In this document: positions 1 to 5,625 of the stretch, piece by piece
Layout: every line of letters begins with the position of its first letter
How positions within the stretch are numbered: the stretch's first letter is position 1
Assembly (NCBI GenBank): GCA_023488865.1
Contig: JAMDDG010000115.1
Location: 1-10,288, forward strand
DNA from: Bacteroidota bacterium
GTDB lineage: Bacteria > Bacteroidota > Bacteroidia > Bacteroidales > Prolixibacteraceae
Direction: 5' to 3'
DNA: 10,288 nt
Notes under the pieces: generated by a model
What the model was told of the DNA's origin: nothing
The model's input: only the letters and a program-made list of their open reading frames with translations
The model's database searches: none
Program-made: the position numbers and the translations under genes

Positions 1-2
1 AT

Positions 3-77
3 GAAAAGGAAGGTAATGTAAAAAAAATTAAAGATTTTATAATTTCTGCGGATGTGGATAGGATGCTTCAAAAATGA
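3..77 (+). CDS. Possible 3' end of an unknown plus-strand gene (truncated by window edge)
   Basis: The frame starting at base 3 is open from the window edge to a TGA at 75-77. It would encode a lysine-rich, charged C-terminus beginning EKEGNVKKIKDF and ending DRMLQK. The composition looks like ordinary protein, and the other two plus frames close within the first 21 bases. Only about 24 codons are visible, so no family can be named and the frame could be open by chance. If real, it converges on the minus-strand gene that ends at 100, leaving 22 bases between them with no clear terminator hairpin. Confidence 0.35.
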   Translation, partial: EKEGNVKKIKDFIISADVDRMLQK

Positions 78-99
78 AGAATCCAGATAGATGTCAAAT

Positions 100-288
100 T
101 CATTTAAACAGTTCACTTATCGGTTTCGCCTTTCCTTCTTTCACTTCCTTGAGGGCTGTCTCGATATCTTTGTAAACTTTGGATTTTTGTATTTCAACAG
201 ACCCATCTTTTTCCAATTCATCAATCAGACGAACCAAGTCCCTTCCCTTGCTCCTACGGGTGTTGATTTTTAGTGTAATTGTTTCCAT
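100..288 (-). CDS. Small antitoxin-like protein, apparently orphan
   Basis: This 62-residue highly charged protein starts METITLKINTRRSKG and ends KAKPISELFK. A short N-terminal beta strand (TITLKIN) followed by lysine/arginine/glutamate-rich helices resembles the small antitoxin-like proteins found beside RelE/ParE-type toxins in Bacteroidota. The assignment is by resemblance only; no catalytic motif is expected or seen. The start ATG at 286-288 follows a weak AGG six bases upstream. A TAnnTTTG promoter-like box lies about 20 bases further upstream. Such antitoxins are normally followed by a toxin gene, but the 99 bases downstream hold no convincing one: the ATG overlapping the stop reads only 11 codons. 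It may be a solitary remnant, a stand-alone regulator, or an unrelated small protein. Confidence 0.6.
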   Translation of the reverse strand: METITLKINTRRSKGRDLVRLIDELEKDGSVEIQKSKVYKDIETALKEVKEGKAKPISELFK

Positions 289-306
289 ATCCTAAGTTTT
301 ATTCAG

Positions 307-314
307 CAAAGTTA
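307..314 (-). promoter_or_regulatory. Possible Bacteroidota -7 box for the small antitoxin-like gene
   Basis: On the minus strand this reads TAACTTTG, matching the Bacteroidota housekeeping -7 consensus TAnnTTTG. It ends 18 bases before the ATG of the gene at 100-288, which would give a short leader. No good -33 TTTG element is present at the expected distance, so this rests on one box in AT-rich DNA. Confidence 0.35.
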
Positions 315-459
315 TATTTATTTCAACAAATCTAAATACACCTATTCAAAACATCAACCCTATCCGGATCCCTTTTTATATATCCGGTCATTACCGTGTT
401 TATCAGTAAGTCAAAGATACAATTTGAAAGCAAAAAGAAAAGAATACGGCATTTAACAG

Positions 460-490
460 GATGTTGTATATTTGTAAAAAATACAACATC
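460..490 (+). promoter_or_regulatory. Perfect 10-bp inverted repeat, likely hicBA operator
   Basis: GATGTTGTAT at 460-469 and ATACAACATC at 481-490 are exact reverse complements separated by 11 bases. The right arm abuts the hicB ATG at 491. The spacer side contains TATATTTG at 467-474, a match to the Bacteroidota TAnnTTTG -7 box. A bound repressor would therefore cover the promoter and start codon, the usual layout of a self-repressing toxin-antitoxin operon. If transcription starts further upstream, the same bases could instead form an mRNA stem-loop just before the start codon. Confidence 0.6.
467..474 (+). promoter_or_regulatory. Putative -7 promoter box of hicBA
   Basis: TATATTTG matches TAnnTTTG and starts inside the left arm of the inverted repeat. 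Transcription starting a few bases downstream would leave a leader of roughly 10 bases with no Shine-Dalgarno sequence, which is tolerated in this phylum. No convincing -33 box is visible upstream: the 441-450 stretch does not match. Confidence 0.45.
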
Positions 491-718
491 ATGAAAAAAA
501 TTAGCATCACTGCAATTATAGAAAAGAGCTCAGATGGCTGGTATGTTGGCCAAATAGAGGAGTTTCCTGAAGCCGTTTCCCAAGGCAAAACAGTTAAAGA
601 GCTTCAAGAAAATTTGATAGATGCATTGACCTTAGTAATGGAGGCACAAAGGGAAATCACCCAGGCCACCTATAAAGGGAGAAAAATAATCCGCAGAAAA
701 TTAAATCTCGCCCAATGA
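491..718 (+). CDS. hicB: HicB-family antitoxin (short form)
   Basis: This 75-residue protein starts MKKISITAIIEKSSDGWYVG. It matches the HicB/UPF0150 N-terminal domain: a beta strand, the 'DGWYVGQIEEFPEAVSQGKTVKEL' type core (residues 14-37), then a helix (residues 38-53). HicB neutralises the HicA mRNA-cleaving toxin by binding it in the cytoplasm. The start at 491 is preferred over the in-frame ATG at 461, because 461 lies in the left arm of the inverted repeat and would add ten residues (MLYICKKYNI) not typical of the family. After the core only about 20 basic residues remain (YKGRKIIRRKLNLAQ), so the ribbon-helix-helix or helix-turn-helix DNA-binding domain of full-length HicB proteins is absent. 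Its stop overlaps the hicA start in ATGA, implying coupled translation. Confidence 0.87.
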   Translation: MKKISITAIIEKSSDGWYVGQIEEFPEAVSQGKTVKELQENLIDALTLVMEAQREITQATYKGRKIIRRKLNLAQ

Positions 719-903
719 AACGAGGGGAGTTAATAAAATATCTGACAAAAAACAATTGTGAATTGCTTCGGGAAGGGGCAAAGCACAGTATTTATTTTAA
801 TAGGATAAATAAAAGGCAAACAACCGTTCCGCGCCATCCGGATGTTTCAGATTTGCTTTGCAAAATCATTTGCAAGCAATTACAAATACCTTCGATCAAA
901 TAG
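715..903 (+). CDS. hicA: HicA-family mRNA interferase toxin
   Basis: This 62-residue protein fits the size of HicA toxins, small double-stranded-RNA-binding-like proteins that cleave mRNA when freed from HicB. It has the expected order of elements: an N-terminal helix (residues 2-13, RGELIKYLTKNN), a beta strand ending in 'LLREGAKHSIYFN' where His24 aligns with the catalytic histidine of the G-S-H motif, and 'TTVPRHPDV' (residues 36-44) corresponding to the family's TVPRH segment, followed by a C-terminal helix. The usual Ser before the catalytic His is Lys here, and the C-terminal half has two cysteines; neither clearly rules out activity. The start ATG overlaps the hicB stop by four bases, so antitoxin is made first. 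By eye this pair is more AT-rich than the cluster to its right, which fits an acquired module. Confidence 0.85.
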   Translation: MKRGELIKYLTKNNCELLREGAKHSIYFNRINKRQTTVPRHPDVSDLLCKIICKQLQIPSIK

Positions 904-1003
904 AACATAACCCAACACCTGCCGATATCGGCCAATGATCAACCTATTTTACGTTAATATTTCAACACTTTAGCCTAAAGATCCCGGATTCAATCACTTT
1001 CCA

Positions 1004-1453
1004 TTAAGCCAGCAAACTTCTTACTTTATCCGAGATCAGTTTCCCGTCGACCTTACCGGCCAGCTCTTTGACGGCAATGCCCATCACTTTGCCCATCTCT
1101 TTCATGGAGGTTGCGCCACAAGCTGCAATGATCGAACGGATAGCCGCCGTCAGTTCTTCATCGCTCAACTGTTTGGGAAGATAAGAATCGTATATTTTTA
1201 CCTGGGCCATTTCAAATGCGGCGAGGTCAGGCCGTTTCTGCTGTTCGTAGATTTCGGCCGAATCGCGGCCCTGTTTGGCGAGTTTGGCTATCGCCTTGAT
1301 CGCCTCTTCATCCGGAAGATCTTCCGCTCCGCTTTTGGCCGTCTTTGCCTCCAGCAATACTTTTTTGATGTTACGGACAGCTTCTAATCTTTCCTTGTCG
1401 CGCGCTAACATCGCGGCGCGGATATCTTCGTTGATCTGATCGAATAGTGCCAT
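1004..1453 (-). CDS. yqeY: GatB/YqeY domain protein
   Basis: This 149-residue protein has the full length of the YqeY family, whose members resemble the tRNA-binding tail of the amidotransferase subunit GatB. The cellular role of the stand-alone form is not settled. Family features visible are the N-terminal 'LFDQINEDIRAAMLARDKERLEAVRNIKKVL' helices (residues 3-33, the R-x-x-x-L-R type segment), the middle 'LAKQGRDSAEIYEQQKRPDLA' (58-78), 'YLPKQLSDEELTAAI' (91-105) and the terminal 'MGKVMGIAVKELAGKVDGKLISDKV' (120-144). It is the last gene of the cluster, 104 bases beyond ftsZ; a yqeY-type gene after ftsZ is a common arrangement in Bacteroidota. The start codon directly touches a run of seven-base repeats, so there is no Shine-Dalgarno sequence. 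Confidence 0.93.
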   Translation of the reverse strand: MALFDQINEDIRAAMLARDKERLEAVRNIKKVLLEAKTAKSGAEDLPDEEAIKAIAKLAKQGRDSAEIYEQQKRPDLAAFEMAQVKIYDSYLPKQLSDEELTAAIRSIIAACGATSMKEMGKVMGIAVKELAGKVDGKLISDKVRSLLA

Positions 1454-1495
1454 GAGAGTTATGAGATATGAGATATGAGTTATGAGTTATGAGTT
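1452..1495. repeat. Tandem heptamer repeat (ATGAGWT) in the ftsZ-yqeY spacer
   Basis: After a nine-base ATGAGAGTT at 1452-1460, five exact seven-base units follow: ATGAGAT twice (1461-1474) and ATGAGTT three times (1475-1495). On the coding strand these read AACTCAT/ATCTCAT and run into the yqeY start codon, occupying the ribosome-binding region. Seven-base tandem repeats in intergenic spots recur in Bacteroidota genomes. Confidence 0.85.
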
Positions 1496-1516
1496 ATTGA
1501 AGCGTTTTGCAATTAT

Positions 1517-1548
1517 CACATTTTCAAATTTACACATTTTCAAATTTG
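1517..1548. repeat. Two tandem 16-base repeats next to the downstream ftsZ stop
   Basis: CACATTTTCAAATTTA (1517-1532) and CACATTTTCAAATTTG (1533-1548) differ only in the last base, and a partial third copy (CACA) continues at 1549. On the minus strand the first unit contains TAAATTTG (1525-1532), which matches the TAnnTTTG -7 consensus, so the repeat might incidentally supply a weak promoter for yqeY. With the heptamers it fills most of the 104-base spacer; no terminator hairpin is seen. Confidence 0.8.
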
Positions 1549-1557
1549 CACACTAAT

Positions 1558-2970
1558 TTAATCCGCCTTGTCGTGCAAAAACGAATTGTTCTTCCTCAGT
1601 TTCAGTCCGTCTTCGGGATTGTTGGTGATCGAATACCGTGACATGGATTTCCGGTTATCCGTTGTACCACCGGGTTTCTGCTGTTTCATCCGTCGGCGTT
1701 CGAAAGCAGGCACCTTGGAGAGTTCGTTGATGTACTCTTCCGTCTGGTTGTAAAAATCAACGTGCATCACTTTTTTAGCGCTTTCAGCGGCGCCGGAAAA
1801 AGGATCAATCATCCGTTTGGGATAAAGCCTGCTAATGACCTCTTCCTGCGGATCGTCCACCCATTCGTGCCCGGTTGACGGATCTCCCGGAAAGAAAGTC
1901 TCGGTCTTGGATGAGAATGGGCTATTATCAGGATAACTATCTCCAATAGAAACCCTTACCTTATCTGCCGATTGATCCGTTTTTAATTCAGGAATGGAGC
2001 TGCTCTTGAAACCGGTGGCCACCACCGTAACTGTTAGCGCATCGCCCAATGAGGGGTCTACCGCGATCCCGTGGATCAGGTCGGCATTGTTCCCGGCCAT
2101 TTCCTGAACATATTCATTGACGAGGTTGACCTCGTCCATCGTTACCTCTTTGGTCTCGCCGGAAGTGATGTTGACCAGGATGTTCCTGGCCCCCCGGATG
2201 TCGTTGTTGTTGAGCAACGGAGAGTTGATCGCCCCTTCTGCGGCTTTCCGCGCACGGTCTTCACCGCTGCAGGTGGCAGATCCCATGATGGCAACCCCCG
2301 AATTTTGCATCACTGTTTTGACGTCTTCAAAATCAACATTGATGAAGCCGGTGCTGGTGATGATATCGGCAATGCCCCTCGCGGCTGTAGCCAGTACATC
2401 ATCCGCCTTTGCAAAAGCCTTGGAGATAGGGAAATCACCGTAAATTTCACGGATCCTTTCGTTGTTGATGACCAGCAAGGAATCGACATGTCCCTCCATC
2501 TGCCGGATCCCTTCGATGGCCTGCTGTATCCTCAGCTTTCCTTCGTTTCGGAATGGAAGCGTCACGATGCCGATGGTAAGGATTTTGTTGGTACGGGCTA
2601 CCTCCGCAATTACCGGTGCAGCGCCGGTGCCGGTGCCCCCTCCCATCCCTGCCGTGATGAAAACCATTTTGGTATTCTCCGAAAAAATAGCTTCTATCTC
2701 TTCGATATTTTCGTTGGCCGACTCGCGTCCGATGGTAGGCTTATTCCCGGCCCCCCTTCCTTCTGTCAGCGCTGACCCTAATTGCACCTTGACGGGCACC
2801 GGGCTCTTGAGCAGATGTTGCACATCGGTATTGCAAATGGCAAAATCGACATCTTTGATCCCCTGACGGTACATGTGGTTCACGGCATTGCTGCCTCCAC
2901 CCCCCACACCGATAACTTTAATGATGTTTTCCGATGCCGTCGGAAGATCAAAGTCTATTAAGTCTTTCAT
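1558..2970 (-). CDS. ftsZ: FtsZ, downstream copy, with canonical C-terminal peptide
   Basis: FtsZ is the tubulin-like GTPase that forms the division ring under the membrane. This 470-residue copy starts MKDLIDFDLPTASENIIKV. It has the glycine-rich loop VGVGGGGSNAVN (19-31), the signature GGGTGTG (110-116), nucleotide contacts in NEGKLR (142-147, Glu143 and Arg147), and a T7 loop NVDFEDV (211-217) with catalytic Asp213 and Asp216. The core ends near 'VVATGFK', followed by a variable linker. The tail carries PAFERRR and ends GLKLRKNNSFLHDKAD (455-470, bases 1558-1608), which looks like the conserved Bacteroidota FtsZ end peptide that contacts FtsA and other partners. It starts 12 bases after the stop of the other ftsZ, so the two are probably co-transcribed. 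By tail it is the more conventional division FtsZ. Confidence 0.96.
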   Translation of the reverse strand: MKDLIDFDLPTASENIIKVIGVGGGGSNAVNHMYRQGIKDVDFAICNTDVQHLLKSPVPVKVQLGSALTEGRGAGNKPTIGRESANENIEEIEAIFSENTKMVFITAGMGGGTGTGAAPVIAEVARTNKILTIGIVTLPFRNEGKLRIQQAIEGIRQMEGHVDSLLVINNERIREIYGDFPISKAFAKADDVLATAARGIADIITSTGFINVDFEDVKTVMQNSGVAIMGSATCSGEDRARKAAEGAINSPLLNNNDIRGARNILVNITSGETKEVTMDEVNLVNEYVQEMAGNNADLIHGIAVDPSLGDALTVTVVATGFKSSSIPELKTDQSADKVRVSIGDSYPDNSPFSSKTETFFPGDPSTGHEWVDDPQEEVISRLYPKRMIDPFSGAAESAKKVMHVDFYNQTEEYINELSKVPAFERRRMKQQKPGGTTDNRKSMSRYSITNNPEDGLKLRKNNSFLHDKAD

Positions 2971-2982
2971 ACGTATATTTTT

Positions 2983-3051
2983 TTATTTTACTTCCTCATC
3001 TTCATCCGAAAAAAGTCCGCCAAACTGGTTGTTGAACCATTTGGAGATGGA
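2983..3051 (-). other. Predicted amphipathic membrane-targeting tail of the upstream FtsZ
   Basis: These bases encode residues 418-439 and the stop codon. In SISKWFNNQFGGLF the hydrophobic residues Ile419, Trp422, Phe423, Phe427, Leu430 and Phe431 fall three or four apart, giving one face of a helix; polar residues take the other face. A basic stretch precedes it and an acidic tip (SDEDEE) follows. The FtsA tail encoded at about 4313-4384 has the same order, SLFDLVGKVREGFDGLF then DEQE, and the two share F-x-G-L-F. Membrane binding is inferred, not shown. Confidence 0.6.
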
Positions 3052-4302
3052 CTCGCGTTCCGGTTTTTTTCCTCTTTTTATTTCAGTCTCATCCGTATTT
3101 TTCACTTTTACAGATTCCGCACTATTCCCGGGTTCTTTTTCGGGTTCATCAGGAACCGAAAAATCATCCGCCCCTGAAATACCCATAAATTCAATTTCTT
3201 CTACCATGGGAATGGTTTCTTTCTCTTCCGGGATTTCATAGGTAGCCTGAGGGGCTTTCTTTTCAATATTGACCTTCTCGGTAGAAGGGGTTGTCGCCCT
3301 GATCGGATTGGGATCATGTTCAAATCCGGTAGCGATAATGGTCACGCTGATCTTATTCCCCAATGAAGGATCCGTACCATTTCCCCAGATGATGTTGGCG
3401 TTGTCGCCGGCTGCCTGCTGGAGATAATCGATGATCTGTCCGATCTCGCCCATCCGCACCTCTTCTTCGCCAGAGATAATGTTTAGCAGGATATTGCTGG
3501 TCCCGTAAATATTGTTGCTATCAAGCAACGGCGACTGCAAGGCATCCTCAACGGCCTGATAAGCCCGGTCGGGTCCTTCGGCCAGACCGGTACCCATGAT
3601 AAATACGCCGCTGTCGCGCATCACGGTGTTGACATCGGCAAAGTCGATGTTGATGTTGCCGTGCAGGGTAATGATCTCCGCACAACCTTTTACCGCTGTG
3701 CAAACGATGTCATCCGCTTTGGCAAAAGCTTCCCGGGCCGGTAACTCGCCGTACACCTTGTGCAGGTTTTCGTTGCTGATCACCAACATGCAGTCGACAA
3801 ACCGGTCGAGTTTCAAAATACCTTCCATTGCCTGGTCGTACCGCAACTTCCCCTCTTTTTTGGAAGGCATGGTGACTACGGCAATGGTCAGGATGTCCAT
3901 GTCCCTGGCTAATTGGGCGATGATGGGAGCTGCCCCGGTGCCGGTGCCGCCGCCCATACCGGCCGTGATAAAGACCATCTTTGTGCCGGATTCGAGTATC
4001 TGCCTGACCTCTCCCAAATTTTCGATAGCAGCCTGTTCCCCTTTTTTAGGGGCGTTTCCGGCACCTCTTCCTTCCGTGAGGGTTACCCCCAGTTGTATCT
4101 TCACGGGTACCGGACTGTTGGCAAGCGCCTGGGCATCCGTATTGCAAATCACAAAATCAACACCGGCAATCCCATTGTGATACATGTGGTTGACCGCATT
4201 ACTGCCTCCTCCGCCAACGCCTACCACTTTGATGATGGAGTTAGATTGGTTCTGAAAACCGAATGGCAACAGATCTTCATTGATATTTTCCATAAGTGAC
4301 AT
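2983..4302 (-). CDS. ftsZ: FtsZ, upstream copy, with FtsA-like C-terminal tail
   Basis: This is a second complete FtsZ GTPase, 439 residues from the chosen start MSLMENINEDLLPFG (ATG at 4300-4302, ten bases after the ftsA stop). A further upstream in-frame ATG at 4335 would overlap ftsA by 23 bases and is less likely; ATG 4293 is also possible. It keeps VGVGGGGSNAVN (27-38), GGGTGTG (117-123), Glu150 and Arg154 for nucleotide contact, and T7 loop NIDFADV (218-224) with Asp220 and Asp223, so GTPase activity is expected. The usual T-x-P-F segment is MPSKK here. Core identity to the other copy is over half by eye, so this is not a recent duplication. The tail has no KLR-NNSFLH peptide. It has instead a basic patch (KRGKK), an amphipathic stretch SISKWFNNQFGGLF (418-431) and an acidic end, resembling the FtsA membrane anchor. 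Confidence 0.95.
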   Translation of the reverse strand: MSLMENINEDLLPFGFQNQSNSIIKVVGVGGGGSNAVNHMYHNGIAGVDFVICNTDAQALANSPVPVKIQLGVTLTEGRGAGNAPKKGEQAAIENLGEVRQILESGTKMVFITAGMGGGTGTGAAPIIAQLARDMDILTIAVVTMPSKKEGKLRYDQAMEGILKLDRFVDCMLVISNENLHKVYGELPAREAFAKADDIVCTAVKGCAEIITLHGNINIDFADVNTVMRDSGVFIMGTGLAEGPDRAYQAVEDALQSPLLDSNNIYGTSNILLNIISGEEEVRMGEIGQIIDYLQQAAGDNANIIWGNGTDPSLGNKISVTIIATGFEHDPNPIRATTPSTEKVNIEKKAPQATYEIPEEKETIPMVEEIEFMGISGADDFSVPDEPEKEPGNSAESVKVKNTDETEIKRGKKPERESISKWFNNQFGGLFSDEDEEVK

Positions 4303-4312
4303 CTTAGCTCGT

Positions 4313-5623
4313 TTATTTATGTTCCTGCTCGTCAAAGAGACCGTCGAAGCCCTCTCTCACTTTGCCAACCAGATCAAACAAACTCTTCGATTTCCGCTTG
4401 ACCGGATCTGCTTTTGGTACTTCCTCCTGCACAATGGGTTCGACCATCCCGGCAGGGTATTTTAAATTTCTTGAATTAATAAGCCCGTGAACAAGCACGC
4501 CCAAAAGGTTGGCCGATCCCGGAGTTGAAAGTTGCTCATTGAAAAGCTGTTCTTTCATGGCTACGATAGGCTTGCCGAAACGGACATCCAGACCTGTCAT
4601 AAAACTCACCACTTTATCAATTCCGTTCAGGTTGGCCCCGTTACCGGTCAGCACGATGCCGGCGCCCAGCTTATCCACATAACCGGTCGATTCGAGCTGG
4701 AAGTTGACCCATTCCATGATCTCCTCCACCCTGGCTTGGATAATTCCGGCCAAACTTTTGAAAGAGATTTCCTTCCCGGGCCAGCCCTCCACTTCGGGAA
4801 TCTGGGCCACTTTGTTGTCGGGCGCCAGATCGGCCATGGCAAAGCCACAATTCACCTTCACCATTTCCGCGTGCCGCGGGATGATGTTGCAACCCTCTTT
4901 GATATCGTTCGAGATCACATTTCCGCCAAAAGGTAGTTCCAACGCCAGACGCAATTTATTTTCATAATAGAGCGAGATACCGGTTGTCCCGGCTCCCAGG
5001 TCGAGCAACACCACTCCCGCCTCTTTTTCGTCCTGCGAAAGACAGGCGCTACCCTGAACAAATGGATTAACAAAAACGCCGGCCAGAGCAAAACCTGCTT
5101 TTTCGATGGCACGGGTCAGGTTCTTTTCGTAATTTTCGGAGGCGAGTATAATATTGAAAGTGGCATCAATACGGCGCCCGGCGATCCCAACGGGCTTGTT
5201 GATTTCGCGCTCCCCATCCACCGCGTACTCGGTCGGTACCAGGTGATAGATTTTCTCGCCTGGCTGCACCGAGTGACGCCTGGCTTCCTCCGACAACCCC
5301 CTCACAATCGCCTGGGTAACCTCATTGCCCTCGGTCATCCGGTAGCAGGAATAAGGCCGGTTCCCGATTTTCTGACCTGAGATACCTGCATATAATTTTT
5401 TCACCCGCAGGTTGGTCGCCCGTTCCAGGATGGATACCGCTTTTCGGATTGACTCGGCCGCATCATCAATGTTGACCACTACCCCGTTGCGCACACCTTG
5501 TGTCGCCACTTCCCCAAAAGCCAATACATCCAGTTTGTTGTCTGCTGTAAAGCGTCCCAGGATAGCCCTGGTACGGAAAGTACCAATGTCAATCGCTGCT
5601 GCTAATTCTCTTGTCTGGCTCAT
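4313..5623 (-). CDS. ftsA: FtsA, actin-like membrane anchor of the division ring
   Basis: FtsA is an actin-fold ATP-binding protein that tethers FtsZ filaments to the membrane and signals to later division proteins. Of its 436 residues, phosphate-1 motif AIDIGT is at 10-15, the FtsA-specific 1C domain spans roughly 76-155 (KKLYAGISGQKI, VPTEYAVDGE, PVGIAGRRIDA), phosphate-2 motif LLDLGAGTT is at 206-214, and the adenosine motif is LTGNGANLNG at 325-334. The second glycine of the common LTGG form is Asn there. After a linker, KRKSK (409-413) leads into the amphipathic helix SLFDLVGKVREGFDGLF (414-430), the membrane-targeting sequence. It starts two bases after the ftsQ stop and ends ten bases before ftsZ, the standard ftsQ-ftsA-ftsZ order. 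Confidence 0.97.
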   Translation of the reverse strand: MSQTRELAAAIDIGTFRTRAILGRFTADNKLDVLAFGEVATQGVRNGVVVNIDDAAESIRKAVSILERATNLRVKKLYAGISGQKIGNRPYSCYRMTEGNEVTQAIVRGLSEEARRHSVQPGEKIYHLVPTEYAVDGEREINKPVGIAGRRIDATFNIILASENYEKNLTRAIEKAGFALAGVFVNPFVQGSACLSQDEKEAGVVLLDLGAGTTGISLYYENKLRLALELPFGGNVISNDIKEGCNIIPRHAEMVKVNCGFAMADLAPDNKVAQIPEVEGWPGKEISFKSLAGIIQARVEEIMEWVNFQLESTGYVDKLGAGIVLTGNGANLNGIDKVVSFMTGLDVRFGKPIVAMKEQLFNEQLSTPGSANLLGVLVHGLINSRNLKYPAGMVEPIVQEEVPKADPVKRKSKSLFDLVGKVREGFDGLFDEQEHK

Positions 5624-5625
5624 CT

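Noticed and set aside
69..103. Eleven-codon frame starting in the ATGA overlap after the antitoxin-like gene, as a toxin remnant
   Set aside because: The encoded MNLTSIWILHF shows no toxin similarity and is too short to judge.
361..387. Direct repeats TATCCGG at 361-367 and 381-387, 20 bases apart
   Set aside because: Seven-base matches in a 170-base spacer are easily chance, and no regulator or gene start is tied to them.
461..490. Upstream ATG at 461 as the hicB start
   Set aside because: It would translate the left arm of the inverted repeat and add ten residues not typical of HicB; the ATG at 491 gives the standard family start.
835..844. Palindrome CATCCGGATG inside hicA
   Set aside because: It falls on the His-Pro-Asp codons of the conserved TVPRHPD segment, so coding constraint explains it.
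921..932. Perfect palindrome GCCGATATCGGC between hicA and yqeY
   Set aside because: It has no loop and no adjacent T-run on either strand, so it is not a credible intrinsic terminator; a 12-base palindrome alone is weak evidence for a binding site.
1452..1548. CRISPR array
   Set aside because: The repeats are 7 and 16 bases long and contiguous, without unique spacers or cas genes.
2071..2775. Long plus-strand open frame (234 codons) opposite the downstream ftsZ
   Set aside because: It is fully antisense to an unmistakable ftsZ, and its translation has no recognisable motif. Other plus-strand frames over the cluster (for example 3596-4180 and 6464-7030) are explained the same way.
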